NCBI RefSeq assembly: GCF_900101025.1
Contig: NZ_FMUH01000007.1
Location: 62,001-126,000, forward strand
Length of the DNA stretch: 64,000 nt
Source: Klenkia marina
GTDB lineage: Bacteria > Actinomycetota > Actinomycetes > Mycobacteriales > Geodermatophilaceae
Reading direction: 5' to 3'
Part shown: positions 41,266 to 49,414 of the stretch, in pieces
Position numbering within the stretch: position 1 is the stretch's first letter
Layout of the letters: every line of letters begins with the position of its first letter
Made by a program: the position numbers and the translations under genes
Notes under the pieces: generated by a model
The model's database searches: none
What the model was told of the DNA's origin: nothing
The model's input: only the letters and a program-made list of their open reading frames with translations

Positions 41266-42379
41266 CCACCAGGACGACGACGACCGCGACGACCACCGCA
41301 GCGCTCAGCGACACCGGGACCGGCAGCAGCGGGTCGGCCAGCACCAGCACCGCGCCGGCCGGGACGACCGCGTTCACCAGCCCGTCGGCCACCGGGCGCA
41401 CCGCGATCCACCAGGTGCCGAGCAGGAACACCGCGATCGGCACGGTGACGGTGAACGAGGCAGCGACCTCCGAGAGCTGCGAGCCCCCGGTCTGGCTGTC
41501 GATCTCGACCTCCACACCCGCGGAGAAGGCCCCGGCGGCGGCGAAGACCGCGTAGTGCACGTAGCCGTAGCTCAGCGACTGCCGCAGGGTTCCGATGGCG
41601 TGGTGGTGCGGGGGCCAGAAGTAGACCCACCAGAGTCCCGCGGTGACCACGAGGGCGAGGACGGCGGTGCTGATCAGCGGGGCCAGGGCCTCGTCGTCGT
41701 GCAGCGCCTCGATGACCGCGTTCGCGCTGGCCAGCAGGCTCTCACCGAGCAGGATCAGGGTGAACAGCCCGAACCGCTCGGTGAGGTGGTGCGGGTGCCA
41801 GGGCGTCGTCCCCTGCCGCTCGGCGACCACCGGGACGGCGAGCTCCCCGGCGACCAGCACCAGGTAGCCGACGACGGCCGCCGTGCCGTCGAGGGCGAGC
41901 AGGGCCACCCAGAGCACCTGGAGCCCGGCGATGCCGCCGGCGTAGGTCAGGCAGGTGCGACGGTGCTCGGGCGAGGCGCGGGCGGCGCGCAACCACTGGG
42001 CGACCATCGCCACCCGCATGACCACGTAGCCGACCACGACGACGGTGATCGGGTCGCCGGCGAACACGGCGTCGATGCCGGCGGCCAGCACCAGCACCCC
42101 GGCCATCTGCACGATGGTGAGCACCCGGTACAGCCAGTCGTCGGTGGCGAAGCTCGTGGCGAACCAGGTGAAGTTCATCCACGCCCACCAGACGGCGAAG
42201 AACACCATCAGGTAGTGACCGACCCCGGCCAGCACATGACCCTCGGTCAGCTCGTGGTGCAGGTCGACGGCGGCGATGCTCACCGCGACCACGAACACCA
42301 GGTCGAAGAAGAGCTCCAGCGAGCTGGCGGTCCGTCCCGGTTCGTGGGGGTCGCGCGGTCGCATCGGGGTCAGCAGCAC
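41228..42379 (-). CDS. Low temperature requirement A (LtrA) family membrane protein
   Basis: 383 residues with about ten membrane helices. ASSLELFFDLVFVVAVSIAA at the start, FFAVWWAWMNFTWFATSF, and HLTERFGLFTLILLGESLLA in the middle define the LtrA family. The family is named from a Listeria cold-growth mutant; its molecular function is unknown. GTG at 42379 or ATG at 42364 could be the start. It is divergent from arr. Confidence 0.88.
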   Translation of the reverse strand: MLLTPMRPRDPHEPGRTASSLELFFDLVFVVAVSIAAVDLHHELTEGHVLAGVGHYLMVFFAVWWAWMNFTWFATSFATDDWLYRVLTIVQMAGVLVLAAGIDAVFAGDPITVVVVGYVVMRVAMVAQWLRAARASPEHRRTCLTYAGGIAGLQVLWVALLALDGTAAVVGYLVLVAGELAVPVVAERQGTTPWHPHHLTERFGLFTLILLGESLLASANAVIEALHDDEALAPLISTAVLALVVTAGLWWVYFWPPHHHAIGTLRQSLSYGYVHYAVFAAAGAFSAGVEVEIDSQTGGSQLSEVAASFTVTVPIAVFLLGTWWIAVRPVADGLVNAVVPAGAVLVLADPLLPVPVSLSAAVVVAVVVVLVVRPPVGPTPAGH

Positions 42380-42424
42380 GACGACGGTCTACCGCACGCC
42401 GGGCCCGGACGGGAGCATGTCGGC

Positions 42425-42847
42425 ATGGCCGCCGCCGACGAGACCGGACCCTTCTTCCACGGCACCGCCGCGGACCTGCGGCCGGGCGACCTGCTCACCG
42501 CGGGACGGCCGTCGAACTACCGGCCCGAGATCACGATGAACCACGTCTACTTCACCGCACTGGTGGACGGCGCCGGGCTGGCTGCCGAGGTGGCCGTGGA
42601 GCTGACGTCGGGCCCGGCCGCCCCGCACGTGTACGAGGTCGAGCCGACCGGTGCGTTCGAGGACGACCCCAACGTCACCGACAAGAAGTTCCCGGGCAAC
42701 CCCACCCGCTCCTACCGCAGCACCGACCCGTTGCGGGTGGTCCGCGAGGTCGACGGCTGGACCCGGCTCACCCCGGAGGCGCTGCAGGGCTGGCGCGACC
42801 GGTTGACCGCGTTGCTCCACGTGGAACACGCCGAGATCGACAACTGA
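42425..42847 (+). CDS. arr: NAD(+)-rifampin ADP-ribosyltransferase
   Basis: 140 residues, the normal Arr length. FFHGTAADLRPGDLLTAGRPSNY near the start and VYEVEPTGAFEDDPNVTDKKFPGNPTRSYRS around residues 74-104 are near-diagnostic. Arr inactivates rifamycins by ADP-ribosylation of the ansa-chain hydroxyl, using NAD. The gene has ordinary base composition and no mobile element beside it, so it looks like an intrinsic chromosomal gene. Its stop is three bases before the first palindrome of the next gene's operator. Confidence 0.93.
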   Translation: MAAADETGPFFHGTAADLRPGDLLTAGRPSNYRPEITMNHVYFTALVDGAGLAAEVAVELTSGPAAPHVYEVEPTGAFEDDPNVTDKKFPGNPTRSYRSTDPLRVVREVDGWTRLTPEALQGWRDRLTALLHVEHAEIDN

Positions 42848-42849
42848 CC

Positions 42850-42895
42850 GTCAACCCATGGTTGACGAATGAGGCTTCGTCAACCTACGGTTGAC
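42850..42895. promoter_or_regulatory. Paired GTCAACC-n3-GGTTGAC operators
   Basis: Two 17-base palindromes with identical arms (42850-42866 and 42879-42895) differ only in their three-base centres (CAT and TAC). Centre spacing is 29 bases. The second ends three bases before the ATG at 42899, overlapping any ribosome site. They are probably bound by the HTH-containing product of that gene. Confidence 0.75.
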
Positions 42896-42898
42896 GGC

Positions 42899-43540
42899 AT
42901 GACCTCCCCCGTGCGCCTGGACCACCTCATCGAGACCGTCGAGCAGATGCACCCCGACCCCCTCGACCGGCTGGGCGGCGCGGTCGCCATCGGCGAGCGC
43001 CTCGGCGAGGTGGCCGACCACCTCGTGGGCCACTTCGTCGACGAGGCCCGCCGGGCCGGTCTGTCCTGGACCCAGATCGGTGCGGGGATGGGCGTGACCA
43101 AGCAGGCCGCGCAGAAGCGGTTCGTGCCCAAGGAGGGCAGCAACCCCTTCGAGCGCTTCAGCGAACCCGCCCGGCGGGCGGTCATCGGCGCTCAGGAGAC
43201 CGCCCGCGGCGCGCGGGCCGGCGAGATCGGCACCGACCACCTGCTCGTGGCGCTCCTGGACGACGACGGCGTGCGCGAGCAGCTGCGCGCCCTCGACGTG
43301 GACCCCGCCCAGGCCCAGGAGCTGGCCCGGGCGCGGTGCGGCACCGGCACCGGTGAGCCGCCCGCGCTGATCCCGTTCGACTCCCCCACCAAGGCCGCCT
43401 TGGAGCGGGCCGCCCGGACCGACGACGCGACCATCACCCCCGGGCACCTGCTGCTCGCCGTCCTCGTCGGCGAACCGGCCGACGGCGTGCTCACCGGGCT
43501 GGGCCTGGACCGCGCCCGGCTGGCAGCCGCGCTCAGCTGA
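42899..43540 (+). CDS. HTH and Clp-N-domain regulator, probably autoregulated
   Basis: 213 residues. The N-terminal half has a helix-turn-helix (EARRAGLSWTQIGAGMGVTKQAAQKRFVP, about 48-76). The C-terminal half has two Clp_N repeats (GEIGTDHLLVALLDDDGVREQLRALDVD and ATITPGHLLLAVLVGEPADGVLTGLGLD) like the substrate-binding domain of ClpA/ClpC. There is no ATPase. Two identical palindromes lie just upstream and no Shine-Dalgarno sequence is visible, suggesting a short-leader or leaderless transcript under tight autorepression. A link between protein damage sensing and transcription is an inference. Confidence 0.82.
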   Translation: MTSPVRLDHLIETVEQMHPDPLDRLGGAVAIGERLGEVADHLVGHFVDEARRAGLSWTQIGAGMGVTKQAAQKRFVPKEGSNPFERFSEPARRAVIGAQETARGARAGEIGTDHLLVALLDDDGVREQLRALDVDPAQAQELARARCGTGTGEPPALIPFDSPTKAALERAARTDDATITPGHLLLAVLVGEPADGVLTGLGLDRARLAAALS

Positions 43541-44480
43541 GCTCGTCGACCACCTGCTGGGCGCGGTCGCGGTCGGCCTCGGCGCGCTGCAGGTCCTCCT
43601 CCGCGGCGGCCCGGTCGGCGTCGGCCTGCTCGGCGTCGTGCTCGGCGGTGGTCGCGTCCTCGTCCGCCTGGTCGGCCCGCTCGCGCGCCTGGGCCAGCGC
43701 CTCCTCGAGCTCGGCGACCCGGGCGCGCGCGTCGTCCCGGGCCTTGCCCGCGGCGGCTGCGGCCTGCGCGGCTTCGCGGGCGGCCGCGGTGGCCTCGTCC
43801 AGCTCGCCGGCGGCGTCGTCCACGGCCGTGCGGGCGGTGCGCAGCGTGGTGCGGGCGGCCCGCAGCTTCTCCTCCGCCTCCCGGCGGGCGGCCCGGTCGG
43901 CCTTGGCGGCGCGGGCCGCGTCGAGGTCCACCGGCGGCGGGGGCGGCTCGGCGGGTGCCGCGGCGGCCGGACGGCGGGGCGGACGCCCGGTGGTCGACGT
44001 GGCCTCCGGCGTCCCCAGCCCGTTGTAGGTCAGCGCCCCCGTCAGCCGGCCGGCCAGCACCACCTCCGCGGCGGCCGGGTCGGCGACGGCGGCCTTGAGC
44101 GTCTCCTCCACCTGCACCAGCACCTGGTCGCTGACCGCGTGCCCGGCGCGGCGGGCGAGCTTGCCGGCCTCCCGGGCCAGCGCCCGCACCACCTGGCGAC
44201 GCTGCTTGTCCAGGGCGCGCAGCTGATCGGGGTCGAGGTCGTCCTGCGCTCGGCGGAGCAGGTCGCCCAGCTCGACCAGCTCGGTGACCTGGTCACCGGC
44301 CTCCCGCACCAGCAGGTTCACCACCCAGCCGGCCAGCGTGGGCTTGCCCAGCTCGCCGATCCGGCGGGCCAGCCCCTTGTCGGTGCCCTTGGCCGCGGCG
44401 ACGGCGTCGGTGCGGGCCGCGATGAACTCCGCCGGCAGCACCGCGTACAGCTGGTCGGCGACGTCGTCGAAGCTCGGCAC
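43533..44480 (-). CDS. Coiled-coil protein of unknown function
   Basis: 315 residues. The N-terminal half (SFDDVADQLYAVLPAEFIAARTDAVAAAKGTDKGLARRIGELGKPTLAGWVVNLLV) is a conserved actinobacterial region of unknown role. A Pro-rich linker at about 165-185 leads to about 120 residues of Ala/Glu/Arg heptads, a long coiled coil. It has no signal peptide or membrane segment. It overlaps the previous gene tail-to-tail by eight bases and lies four bases from the betaine-type operon end. Confidence 0.78.
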   Translation of the reverse strand: MPSFDDVADQLYAVLPAEFIAARTDAVAAAKGTDKGLARRIGELGKPTLAGWVVNLLVREAGDQVTELVELGDLLRRAQDDLDPDQLRALDKQRRQVVRALAREAGKLARRAGHAVSDQVLVQVEETLKAAVADPAAAEVVLAGRLTGALTYNGLGTPEATSTTGRPPRRPAAAAPAEPPPPPVDLDAARAAKADRAARREAEEKLRAARTTLRTARTAVDDAAGELDEATAAAREAAQAAAAAGKARDDARARVAELEEALAQARERADQADEDATTAEHDAEQADADRAAAEEDLQRAEADRDRAQQVVDELS

Positions 44481-44484
44481 CCCT

Positions 44485-45450
44485 CTAGGAGACCAGACCC
44501 TCGCTGCGCATCCAGTCCAGTGCCACGTCGACCGGCTCCTCGCCGTCGACGTCGACCCGGCGGTTCAGCTCGATCATCACGTCGTCGGTGATGAGCGGGG
44601 TGATCTCGGCGAAGACGTCGGCCAGCTCGGGGTGCGCCTCCAGCGTCGGCGTGTAGAGCACCGGCGCCACGTTGTAGGCGGGGAAGAACTGCCGGTCGTC
44701 CTCCAGCACCGTGAGGTCGAGGGACTCGATGCGGCCGTCGGTCGTGAACACCTCGCCGAAGTTGCACGAGCCCTGGTCGGTGGCCGTGTAGACCGCGCCG
44801 GTGTCCAGCGTCGACACGTTGTCGCGCGGGACGCCGTCCGGGCTGCCCAGCGGCAGGTCGTAGGCCTCGAGCATCGGCACGAAGCCGTCGTTGCGGCTGG
44901 CGAACTCGGCCTCGACGCAGAACGTGCGCTCCTCGACCGGCAGGTTCGCGATGTCGCTCAGCGAGGCGACGCCCAGCTCGGCGGCGGCCTCGCTGCGGAT
45001 CGCGAACGCGTAGGTGTTGTTCATCTCCGCCGGCGGCAGCCACGTGAGGTCGTTGGCCAGGTCGGCCTCGCGCACGGACTCGTACTGCTCGGTGCGGTCG
45101 GGGATGCCCTCGGGCTCGCTGAGGTAGGTCAGCCAGGCGGTGCCCGTGTACTCCCAGTTCATGTCGATCTCGCCCGACGTGGCCCCCGTGCGCACCGGCA
45201 CCGAACCCGGGATGTTGGTGCGGTCGAGCACGTCGAACCCGGCCGTCTGCAGCGCGATCACGGCGATCTTGCCCAGGATCAGCTGCTCGGTGAAGTTCTT
45301 GCTGCCCACCACCAGCTCGACGCCCTCGGCCCCGTCCACCGGCTGGATCGAACCGGGCGAGGCCTCGGGGGTGTACTGGTTGGCCGCCTGCAGCCCGCAC
45401 CCGGCCAGCAGCAGGGGGACGGCGAGCAGGGCGGTCGCGGCGCGGCGCAT
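44485..45450 (-). CDS. Glycine betaine/choline-type ABC transporter substrate-binding lipoprotein
   Basis: 321 residues. The lipobox LAGC is at about residue 18. ELVVGSKNFTEQLILGKIAVIALQTAGFDVLDRTNIPGS and GEIDMNWEYTGTAWLTYL are typical of OpuAC/OsmF quaternary-amine binding proteins. It is the last gene of a four-gene operon running from 48044. It captures compatible solutes such as glycine betaine for osmoprotection or catabolism. Confidence 0.9.
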   Translation of the reverse strand: MRRAATALLAVPLLLAGCGLQAANQYTPEASPGSIQPVDGAEGVELVVGSKNFTEQLILGKIAVIALQTAGFDVLDRTNIPGSVPVRTGATSGEIDMNWEYTGTAWLTYLSEPEGIPDRTEQYESVREADLANDLTWLPPAEMNNTYAFAIRSEAAAELGVASLSDIANLPVEERTFCVEAEFASRNDGFVPMLEAYDLPLGSPDGVPRDNVSTLDTGAVYTATDQGSCNFGEVFTTDGRIESLDLTVLEDDRQFFPAYNVAPVLYTPTLEAHPELADVFAEITPLITDDVMIELNRRVDVDGEEPVDVALDWMRSEGLVS

Positions 45451-46250
45451 CAGAGTCCCTTCGGGCGGGCGACGGTCTCCACGACCCGGCCGACCCAGTC
45501 GACGGCCAGCGCGAGGAGCGCGACCAGCAGGGCGCCGCTGTAGAGCAGCGCGTCGAGGTTGAGGTTGATGCCGGTGGTGATGAGCAGGCCCAGGCCGCCG
45601 CCGTCGATGAAGGTGGCCAGGGTCGCCGTCCCGACGAGCAGGACGAGGGCGGTGCGGACGCCGGAGAGCATCACCGGCACCGCCAGCGGCAGCTCCACGC
45701 GCAGCAGCACGGCCAGCGCGCTCATGCCCATGCCGCGGCCGGCCTCCACCAGCCGGGCGTCGACGCCCTGGAGGCCGACCATCGTGTTCCGCAGCACCGG
45801 CAGCACCGAGTAGAGCACCAGCGCGACCACCGCCGACCGGAAGCCGAAGCCCAGCCAGGTGGCCAGCAGCACGAAGAGCCCGATCGCCGGCGCGGCCTGG
45901 CCGGTGTTGGCGATGCCCAGCACCAGCGGGGTGGCCCGGCGGAAGGGCCCGCGGGTCAGCAGCACGCCCAACGGGATGCCGATGACCAGGACGACCACCG
46001 CCGAGACGGCGACGAGCTCGAGGTGGTCCACGATGCTGCCCAGCAGTGCGCTCCAGGCCAGCGGGCGGGCCTCGGCGTCGGTGAGGTCGGCGGTGGCCCG
46101 CCACACGGCGAACGCGCCGAGGGCCACCAGCACCAGCACCGGCTGCAGCAGCAGGCCGCGCCAGGAGAAGCCGTCCCGCCGCCCGCCGGGCTCGACGTCG
46201 GCCTGCGCGTCGACGGCCGGGTCGACCGCCGGGTCCGTCGCGCTGGTCAT
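45450..46250 (-). CDS. Betaine-type ABC transporter permease, second subunit
   Basis: 266 residues with about six helices. The conserved permease core NTGQAAPAIGLFVLLATWLGFGFRSAVVALVLYSVLPVLRNTMVGLQGVDARLVEAGRGMGMS contains the EAA loop that contacts the ATPase. An extra Asp/Val-rich hydrophilic N-terminus of about 28 residues precedes the first helix. The end overlaps the binding-protein ATG by one base and the start overlaps the ATPase stop by four. Confidence 0.9.
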   Translation of the reverse strand: MTSATDPAVDPAVDAQADVEPGGRRDGFSWRGLLLQPVLVLVALGAFAVWRATADLTDAEARPLAWSALLGSIVDHLELVAVSAVVVLVIGIPLGVLLTRGPFRRATPLVLGIANTGQAAPAIGLFVLLATWLGFGFRSAVVALVLYSVLPVLRNTMVGLQGVDARLVEAGRGMGMSALAVLLRVELPLAVPVMLSGVRTALVLLVGTATLATFIDGGGLGLLITTGINLNLDALLYSGALLVALLALAVDWVGRVVETVARPKGL

Positions 46251-47410
46251 CCGCGGGTCTCCCCGCGGGTGGCCTGGATCGCGGCCATGACCTGCTCCAC
46301 CACCAGCACGCCGGCCACCGAGTCGCGGCGTCCCGTGACGACGACGCCGCCCTGGCTGGCGGCCAGCATGGTGTCGAGGGCGTCGTTCAGCGTGGAGCGC
46401 AGGCCCACCACCGGCAGCCGGTCGTCGCGGGTGCCGGGCACCGACGTCGTCCGGGAGAGCTCGGCGACCGAGGGCCAGCTGACCGGGCGGCCGCGGCCGT
46501 CGGTGACCACGACGTACTGCTCACCGGCCTCGGTGGCCCGGGCGACGACGGCGGCGCTGTCCTCGCCCACCTGGGCGGTGATCGGGGTGTGCAGCTCGGT
46601 GTCGGCGACCCGGGTGAGGGTGAGCTGCTTGAGCGTGGCGCCGGCGCCCACGAAGTCGGCGACGTAGTCCTCGGCCGGCTCGGCCAGGATCGCCTCGGGG
46701 GTGTCGTACTGCACCACCCGGGCGCCGACGTCGAACACCACGATCTTGTCGCCGAGCTTCACGGCCTCGTCGAAGTCGTGGGTGACGAAGACGATCGTCT
46801 TGCCCAGCTCCTCCTGGATGCGCAGCAGCTCGTCCTGCAGCCGCTGGCGGGTGATCGGGTCGACCGCCCCGAAGGGCTCGTCCATGAGCAGCACCGGCGG
46901 GTCGGCGGCCAGCGCGCGGGCCACGCCGACGCGCTGCTGCTGGCCGCCGGAGAGCTCCTTGGGGTAGCGGTCGCGGTAGACCTCGGGGTCCAGGCCGACC
47001 AGGTCGAGCAGCTCGTCGGTGCGCTCGGCGATCTTCTTCTTGTCCCAGCCGAGCATGCCGGGCACGATCCCGATGTTCGTGCCGACGGTCATGTGCGGGA
47101 AGAGGCCGCCGGCCTGGATGACGTAGCCGATGCGGCGGCGCAGCCTGTCCGGGTCCTGGCCGGTCACGTCCTCGTCGCCCAGGAAGATCTTGCCGCCACT
47201 GGGCTCGATGAGCCGGTTGAGCATCTTCAGCAGCGTGGTCTTCCCGCAGCCCGAGGGGCCGACGAACATGACCGTCTCGCCGGCCGCGATCTCGAGGTCG
47301 ACGGCGTCGACGGCCGGCTTCTGCTGGCCCGGGTACCGCTTGGTGACGCCCTCGAGCCGGATGGCGACCCCGCTGACGGTGCGCTGGTCCTGGACGGTGG
47401 TCTCAGACAC
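46247..47410 (-). CDS. Betaine-type ABC transporter ATP-binding protein with CBS domains
   Basis: 387 residues. Walker A GPSGCGKTT is at about residue 52, LSGGQQQR near 150 and Walker B VLLMDEPFGAVD follow. After the ATPase, residues about 265-380 form two CBS repeats (TPITAQVGEDSAAVVARATEAGEQYVVVTD and LPVVGLRSTLNDALDTMLAASQGGVVVT). In OpuA-type systems these sense ionic strength, so activity control by osmotic stress is likely. It overlaps both flanking permease genes. Confidence 0.92.
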   Translation of the reverse strand: MSETTVQDQRTVSGVAIRLEGVTKRYPGQQKPAVDAVDLEIAAGETVMFVGPSGCGKTTLLKMLNRLIEPSGGKIFLGDEDVTGQDPDRLRRRIGYVIQAGGLFPHMTVGTNIGIVPGMLGWDKKKIAERTDELLDLVGLDPEVYRDRYPKELSGGQQQRVGVARALAADPPVLLMDEPFGAVDPITRQRLQDELLRIQEELGKTIVFVTHDFDEAVKLGDKIVVFDVGARVVQYDTPEAILAEPAEDYVADFVGAGATLKQLTLTRVADTELHTPITAQVGEDSAAVVARATEAGEQYVVVTDGRGRPVSWPSVAELSRTTSVPGTRDDRLPVVGLRSTLNDALDTMLAASQGGVVVTGRRDSVAGVLVVEQVMAAIQATRGETRG

Positions 47411-48044
47411 GGATGCCCTTCGAGGTGGTCAGGCGGCCGACCAGCACGAGCACCACGTCGAGGACGAGGGCCAGCAGGACCATCGCGATGGTCCCGACGA
47501 GCGTGGCGTTCAGCGCGTTGGCGCCGCCCAGCCGGGAGAGCCCGGAGAAGATGAGGCTGCCGAGGCCGGGGCCCAGCACGTAGGCGGCGACGGCGGCGAT
47601 GCCCATGACCATCTGGGTCGAGACCCGGACGCCGGCCAGGATCACCGGCCAGGCCAGCGGCAGCTCGACCCGCCGGAGGGTGGCCCAGCGGCTCATGCCG
47701 ATCCCCCGGGCGCTCTCGACCAGCGACTGGTCGACCCCCGCCAGCCCGACGACGGCGTTGCGCAGCACGGGCAGCGCGGCGTAGAAGACCACCGCGACGA
47801 CCGCCGGGGTGATGCCGAAGCCGAACGGGGCCAGCAGCAGGCCGAGCAGCGCGAACGAGGGGATGGTCAACCCGATGGCCGAGATGCCGTTGGCCAGGCC
47901 CGTGATGCGCGGGCTGCGGTAGGCGAGCACGGCCAGCCCGACGGCGAGGACGGTGGCCAGGGCCACGCACTGCACCACCAGGCTGACGTGCTGGTAGGCC
48001 TGGAACGCGATGAGCTCGCGCCGGTCCACGAGGTACTGCCACAC
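47403..48044 (-). CDS. Betaine-type ABC transporter permease, first subunit
   Basis: 213 residues, about five to six helices. ISAIGLTIPSFALLGLLLAPFGFGITPAVVAVVFYAALPVLRNAVVGLAGVDQSLVESARGIGMS carries the EAA loop. The GTG at 48044 was chosen because GGGAGGT stands eight bases before it; an in-frame GTG twelve codons upstream lacks this. It heads the operon permease-ATPase-permease-binding protein, an OpuC-like order. Confidence 0.9.
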   Translation of the reverse strand: MWQYLVDRRELIAFQAYQHVSLVVQCVALATVLAVGLAVLAYRSPRITGLANGISAIGLTIPSFALLGLLLAPFGFGITPAVVAVVFYAALPVLRNAVVGLAGVDQSLVESARGIGMSRWATLRRVELPLAWPVILAGVRVSTQMVMGIAAVAAYVLGPGLGSLIFSGLSRLGGANALNATLVGTIAMVLLALVLDVVLVLVGRLTTSKGIRV

Positions 48045-48201
48045 GGTCGCTGACCTCCCGGACGACGTACCGGGAACCACCCGATCCGAATATTGGACGT
48101 CGACCGTGTCACAGCAGCCCCACCCGTCGCACGGTGGAGCGGGTCACGATGTGGTCACGGACCAGGTTTGCCGGGCGCCGCGGCGGCTCAAGGACCATGT
48201 C

Positions 48202-48594
48202 GTGGGAGAACACCGGGACGGGGGCTTCGCGCTGTCGACCGCCGAGGGCGGGGACGGCGAACTGGTGGCCCACGTGGCCGGCACGCTCGACGCCGCGCAC
48301 GGCCCGCAGCTGCAGCGCGAGCTGCTGGAGACGCTGCGCCGGGCCCCGCACCGGCTGGTCGTCGACCTGTCGGAGGTCGTCTTCTTCGGCTCGGCCGGGG
48401 TGACCGCGCTGGTGTGGCTCAGCCAGCACCCCGAGGCCGAGGGCAAGCACGTGCGGGTGATCGCCACCAGCCGCATCGTCACCGGCCCGCTGGAGATGAC
48501 CGGCCTGCTGCTGCGGCTGGACGTCTCGGGCATGCCGCCGGGGTCCGTGCCACCGGCCGATCCCACCGCGCCCGCCGTGCCGCCGTCGGATTGA
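48202..48594 (+). CDS. STAS-domain anti-anti-sigma factor
   Basis: 130 residues. The core ELVAHVAGTLDAAHGPQLQRELLETLRRAPHRLVVDLSEVVFFGSAGVTALVWLS has the SpoIIAA fold, with the phosphorylatable Ser in FFGSAGV at about residue 57. In its unphosphorylated form it would sequester an RsbW-like kinase, two of which are encoded at 35972 and 52678. AAGGA is seven bases before the GTG. The tail is Pro-rich. Confidence 0.82.
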   Translation: MGEHRDGGFALSTAEGGDGELVAHVAGTLDAAHGPQLQRELLETLRRAPHRLVVDLSEVVFFGSAGVTALVWLSQHPEAEGKHVRVIATSRIVTGPLEMTGLLLRLDVSGMPPGSVPPADPTAPAVPPSD

Positions 48595-48602
48595 CTGGCT
48601 CC

Positions 48603-49376
48603 ATGAGCAACCGCGAGAAGGCCGAGACCCTTGCCCGCCTGCACACCGACCCCGAGCTGCTGACCGTCGTCAACGTCTGGGACGTCATCAGCGCGACCGT
48701 CGTGGCCGACCTGGCCGGCACGAAGGCGCTGGCCACCGCCAGCCACTCGATCGCCGCCTCCTACGGCTACGCCGACGGCGAGCAGATCCCGGTCGACACG
48801 ATGATCGAGGCCGTGGGCCGCATCGCCGCCGCCGTCGCGCAGCCGGTGTCGGCCGACCTCGAGGCCGGCTACGGCGACCCGGGTGAGACCACCCGCAAGG
48901 CCATCGGGGTCGGCGTCGTGGGCGCGAACCTCGAGGACCAGATGAAGCCGCTGGCGCAGGCCGTGGCCGCCGTCGAGGCCGTGGTGGCCGCGGGCGAGGC
49001 CGAGGGCGTGCCGTTCGTGCTCAACGCCCGCACCGACGCCTTCGTCAAGGCCGGCGACCGCCCGCGGGCCGACGTCGTCGCCGACGCGGTCGAGCGCGGC
49101 AAGGCCTTCCTCGAGGCCGGTGCCACCTGCGTGTTCGTGCCCGGCAAGCTCGACGAGCCCACCGTGGTGCAGCTGGTCGAGGGCATCGGCGAGCGCCGCG
49201 TCTCGGTCATCAACGTGCCCGGCTCGCTGCCCCAGGAACGGCTGCAGCAGCTCGGCGTCGCCCGGGTCTCGTTCGGCCCGTGGACCCAGCGCCTGGCGCT
49301 GACCGCGTTCGCCGACTTCGCGGTCTCGGCCATCCGCGGCGGCAACCTGCCCGACGGCGTCCGCCCGCTGAACTGA
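48603..49376 (+). CDS. Isocitrate lyase / PEP mutase family protein
   Basis: 257 residues, TIM-barrel. NVWDVISATVVADLAGTKALATASHSIAASYGYADGE, the metal-binding VSADLEAGYGD and GANLEDQ, and NARTDAF are family hallmarks. The KKCGH motif of true isocitrate lyases is missing, so it is closer to methylisocitrate-lyase-like or oxaloacetate-hydrolase-like members. The specific reaction is unknown. The ATG lies nine bases after the STAS gene, so co-transcription is probable. Confidence 0.85.
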   Translation: MSNREKAETLARLHTDPELLTVVNVWDVISATVVADLAGTKALATASHSIAASYGYADGEQIPVDTMIEAVGRIAAAVAQPVSADLEAGYGDPGETTRKAIGVGVVGANLEDQMKPLAQAVAAVEAVVAAGEAEGVPFVLNARTDAFVKAGDRPRADVVADAVERGKAFLEAGATCVFVPGKLDEPTVVQLVEGIGERRVSVINVPGSLPQERLQQLGVARVSFGPWTQRLALTAFADFAVSAIRGGNLPDGVRPLN

Positions 49377-49380
49377 CTCC

Positions 49381-49414
49381 CCCGCGCCGCCGGCCGGTCA
49401 GCCGGCGGCGCGGG
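49381..49414. terminator. Bidirectional terminator overlapping a GTPase stop codon
   Basis: A perfect 14-bp stem (arms CCCGCGCCGCCGGC and its complement) with loop CGGTCA stands between two convergent genes. The loop holds the stop codon of the minus-strand GTPase, whose last codons encode the right arm. Confidence 0.7.

Noticed and set aside
39785-42424. Plus-strand frame of about 880 codons upstream of and in frame with arr
   Set aside because: It crosses the nucleoside hydrolase and LtrA genes in the wrong frame or strand and has Arg/Gly/His-rich junk composition; arr starts at 42425 behind the expected motif.
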